Assembly: GCA_021582295.1 (NCBI GenBank)
Contig: CP091137.1
Location: 1,010,001-1,074,000, forward strand
Origin: Candidatus Thiovulum stygium
GTDB lineage: Bacteria; Campylobacterota; Campylobacteria; Campylobacterales; Thiovulaceae
Length of the DNA stretch: 64,000 nucleotides
Direction: 5' to 3'
The translations under genes were made by a program, and so were the position numbers. Positions 63,813 through 64,000 of the stretch are shown in pieces. Below the pieces are notes generated by a model. It made no database searches and was not told the origin of the DNA. It saw only the letters and a list, made by a program, of their open reading frames with translations. Within the stretch, counting starts at the first letter, position 1. Each line of letters opens with the position of its first letter.

Positions 63813-64000
63813 CTAATTAATATTTATATTATTTGGACTATTTTGAATATTTTCTGAAACTATATTAATAGTTTGAGTAGGAAATGCAATTTTTATATCG
63901 CTTTCAGCATTAAAAGCCTCAATGATTTTTGCAGAAATATTTGAACGAAGTATAAGTGTTCCATAAGCATTTGTTAAATACCATATACTTAATTTGATTC
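63813..64000 (-). CDS. C-terminal part of a small-conductance mechanosensitive channel (MscS family), cut by the window edge
   Basis: The minus strand encodes IKLSIWYLTNAYGTLILRSN, then ISAKIIEAFNAESDIKIAFP, then TQTINI and a short Asn-rich tail, stopping at 63813-63815. The pattern of a beta strand, an amphipathic helix and IxIAFPTQTI corresponds to the cytoplasmic C-terminal domain of MscS (usual form IPFPQRT). Only about 62 residues are in the window. Confidence 0.65.
   Translation of the reverse strand, partial: IKLSIWYLTNAYGTLILRSNISAKIIEAFNAESDIKIAFPTQTINIVSENIQNSPNNININ

Overview
The window is chromosomal DNA of a very AT-rich member of the Campylobacterota (Epsilonproteobacteria). 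The 16S sequence has the pattern of that group, the gene neighbourhoods fit it, and a sulfide:quinone oxidoreductase-type flavoprotein suggests a sulfide oxidiser. A Thiovulum-like organism is a reasonable guess, but it is inference only.

Layout. Positions 1-11.3 kb hold housekeeping runs: gltX-tal-sppA-OMP-FIST kinase, acpP, fabF-accA-purE-flgH, then convergent mgtE. 11.5-17.3 kb is a type III-A (Csm) CRISPR effector operon (csm1/cas10, csm2-5) with no array, cas6, csm6 or adaptation genes in view. carB lies at 17.5-20.7 kb, preceded in the map by an AIM24-type pseudogene. 20.9-22.7 kb encodes an exported caspase-PEGA-DUF1566 protein split by a frameshift at a U-UUU-UUC slippery heptamer. 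23.2-28.1 kb is an rRNA operon (16S, tRNA-Ile, tRNA-Ala, 23S, 5S). 28.2-37.7 kb carries rseP, rpsO, pyrH-rpoZ-spoT-tyrS-NPD and purH. 37.7-50.5 kb is mostly on the minus strand: RDD protein, a glycosidase-like protein, mnmG, a pseudopilin, gyrB with an inserted mini-intein, comEA, dnaK-grpE and a frameshifted response regulator. 50.7-52.6 kb has a 51-residue ORF and sqr, each behind the same structured leader that precedes mgtE. glyS and a prepilin-like gene follow.

55.5-64 kb is accessory DNA in flux. It contains a decayed J-domain/DUF1566 gene, a phage Rha-type regulator with an HTH partner, about 1.2 kb of duplicated and broken DNA, and a Zorya-like anti-phage locus (ZorA-type motor with long coiled-coil tail, ZorB-type OmpA protein, HNH nuclease). 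The locus has an unusual divergent layout with an extra secreted protein between zorA and zorB.

The most unusual signals are these: (1) the octamer GATGAGGT/ACCTCATC, counted by eye about 37 times where about one is expected, in every codon frame and on both strands, like a DNA-uptake or recombination signal; (2) a ~115-nt structured leader in three copies before mgtE, a small ORF and sqr; (3) two DUF1566 genes sharing a ~120-bp 3' module with a hairpin and inverted ends, resembling diversity-generating-retroelement targets coupled to a caspase; (4) the divergent Zorya locus with relics of a second zorB; (5) a GyrB mini-intein. Several genes have single-base frameshifts next to T tracts, so assembly error must be excluded for those.
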